Source of the DNA: Flavobacteriia bacterium
Lineage (GTDB): Bacteria; Bacteroidota; Bacteroidia; Flavobacteriales; Schleiferiaceae
Reading direction: 5' to 3'
DNA: 64,000 bases
Assembly: GCA_013373425.1 (NCBI GenBank)
Contig: JABXHW010000014.1
Coordinates: 1 to 64,000, forward strand
Shown here: positions 63,498 to 64,000 of the stretch, in pieces
Position numbering within the stretch: position 1 is the first letter of the stretch
Layout of the letters: the number at the start of each line of letters is the position of its first letter
Position numbers and translations under genes: made by a program
Notes under the pieces: generated by a model
What the model saw: the letters and a program-made list of their open reading frames with translations, nothing else
What the model was told of the DNA's origin: nothing
The model's database searches: none

Positions 63498-64000
63498 TTG
63501 GAACCGGATCAGATATACGCTGTATACCCCCATTTACAACGTTATTCGTCCAGCCTTTGACCGTGCCCGTGCAACATCCATTTCAGCACTTCATTTGAAG
63601 GGTGGAGATCATGTGTTAATTGTAGGAGGTGGAACAGGCCTTGATTTACCATACATCCCGCCTAATGTTTATGTGACTTTCACCGACATCACACCTGCTA
63701 TGGTTGCCAAAGCCAAACGGGCTAAACTCGCTGAAGGAGTTCAAGTAGATTATAAGGTTGCTGATGGCTCTGACCTACCCTATTCCGACACTCATTTCGA
63801 CGCAGTAATTCTTCACTTGATTGTAGCGGTTCTTCCGGATCCACAAGGATGTATCGATGAATGTAACCGCGTATTAAAGAAGGGTGGCAAAATTGCCATA
63901 ATGGACAAGTTTAGGGAATCGTTCAAGCCATCATTGGGCAGAAAGATTCTGAATCCTGTAATAAAGCTGTTCTTCACCTCCATTAATCGGAGAGTTGAAG
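63484..64000 (+). CDS. Class I SAM-dependent methyltransferase, 5' part
   Basis: The first 172 codons of a gene that leaves the window. The start MNWTSWNRIRYTLYTPIYN is a membrane-surface type opening; then the SAM site HVLIVGGGTGLDLPYIP (about 43-59) and DAVILHLIVAVLPDPQGCIDEC follow. It resembles UbiE/phosphatidylethanolamine methyltransferase relatives that act on lipid or quinone substrates. It begins within the end of the beta-lactamase gene (14-base overlap, in another frame), so translation is coupled. The substrate is unclear; the function of the group is inferred. Confidence 0.8.
   Translation, partial: MNWTSWNRIRYTLYTPIYNVIRPAFDRARATSISALHLKGGDHVLIVGGGTGLDLPYIPPNVYVTFTDITPAMVAKAKRAKLAEGVQVDYKVADGSDLPYSDTHFDAVILHLIVAVLPDPQGCIDECNRVLKKGGKIAIMDKFRESFKPSLGRKILNPVIKLFFTSINRRVE

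Overview
The window looks like a chromosomal segment of a marine or aquatic member of the Bacteroidota, most likely order Flavobacteriales. The evidence is: a protein with a type IX secretion (T9SS) C-terminal sorting tail; Bacteroidota -7 promoter boxes (TAnnTTTG) before many genes; few Shine-Dalgarno sites; a ribosomal protein S16 with a long acidic tail; a PadR-PspC operon; and flavobacterial-type carotenoid genes. A family such as Schleiferiaceae or Cryomorphaceae is a guess. I see no rRNA, tRNA, CRISPR array, insertion sequence, prophage or plasmid feature. Genes are packed tightly: no gap between genes exceeds about 215 bases, many neighbours overlap by 1-32 bases, and several convergent pairs abut or overlap at their stop codons.

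Layout. 1-4.4 kb: the end of a periplasmic metal/cobalamin-binding protein gene, an RND-type exporter and a T9SS cargo protein. 4.5-6.9 kb: rpsP-rimM, a small membrane protein and trmN6. 7-10.5 kb: a lipoprotein, a saccharopine-dehydrogenase-like enzyme, and DUF4476 and DUF423 proteins. 10.6-14.3 kb: pckA and acs, each with a strong terminator (gluconeogenesis and acetate activation). 14.3-18.6 kb: a CsgG/LpoB-like protein, a helix-turn-helix regulator, a lipoprotein and guaB. 18.7-23.8 kb: an SDR-DUF2867 protein, ettA and small unknowns. 23.8-27.05 kb: a compact run of a secreted protein, a zinc-ribbon protein, a DinB-like protein, a type II NADH dehydrogenase and an NRDE/TANGO2 protein. 27.1-29.8 kb: a secreted protein-PadR-PspC operon behind two palindromes. 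29.8-31.9 kb: carotenoid genes cruF and crtD. 32-35 kb: TerC, and a kinase-less group of an Hpt protein, a LytTR regulator and a receiver-only regulator. 35-41 kb: exported DPP III, an SRPBCC protein, lycopene cyclase, crtZ, exported peroxiredoxin and pepD. 41-45 kb: an SPFH lipoprotein, an OsmC protein and a VWA/MoxR pair. 45-56.5 kb: the cell-envelope genes pbpC and alpha-2-macroglobulin, a LysM/periplasmic-binding-fold protein, and guaA. 56.6-64 kb: a secreted unknown, dinB, an MFS exporter, a lipoprotein, a 7TM hybrid histidine kinase, a subclass B1 metallo-beta-lactamase and a methyltransferase running off the right edge.

How the genes work together. The two carotenoid pairs (crtZ with the cyclase; crtD with cruF) together predict a monocyclic, hydroxylated carotenoid of the saproxanthin/myxol type. 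The pbpC and alpha-2-macroglobulin genes are a known periplasmic repair/defence pair. The kinase and the beta-lactamase overlap by four bases and should be translated together.

I did not find an obviously new multi-gene system. The observations most worth following are the complete-looking B1 metallo-beta-lactamase coupled to a sensor kinase; about eight genes whose -7 box sits only 4-7 bases before the start codon, which suggests leaderless mRNAs; the double palindrome before the PadR operon; and the LysM protein with an LpoA-like domain.
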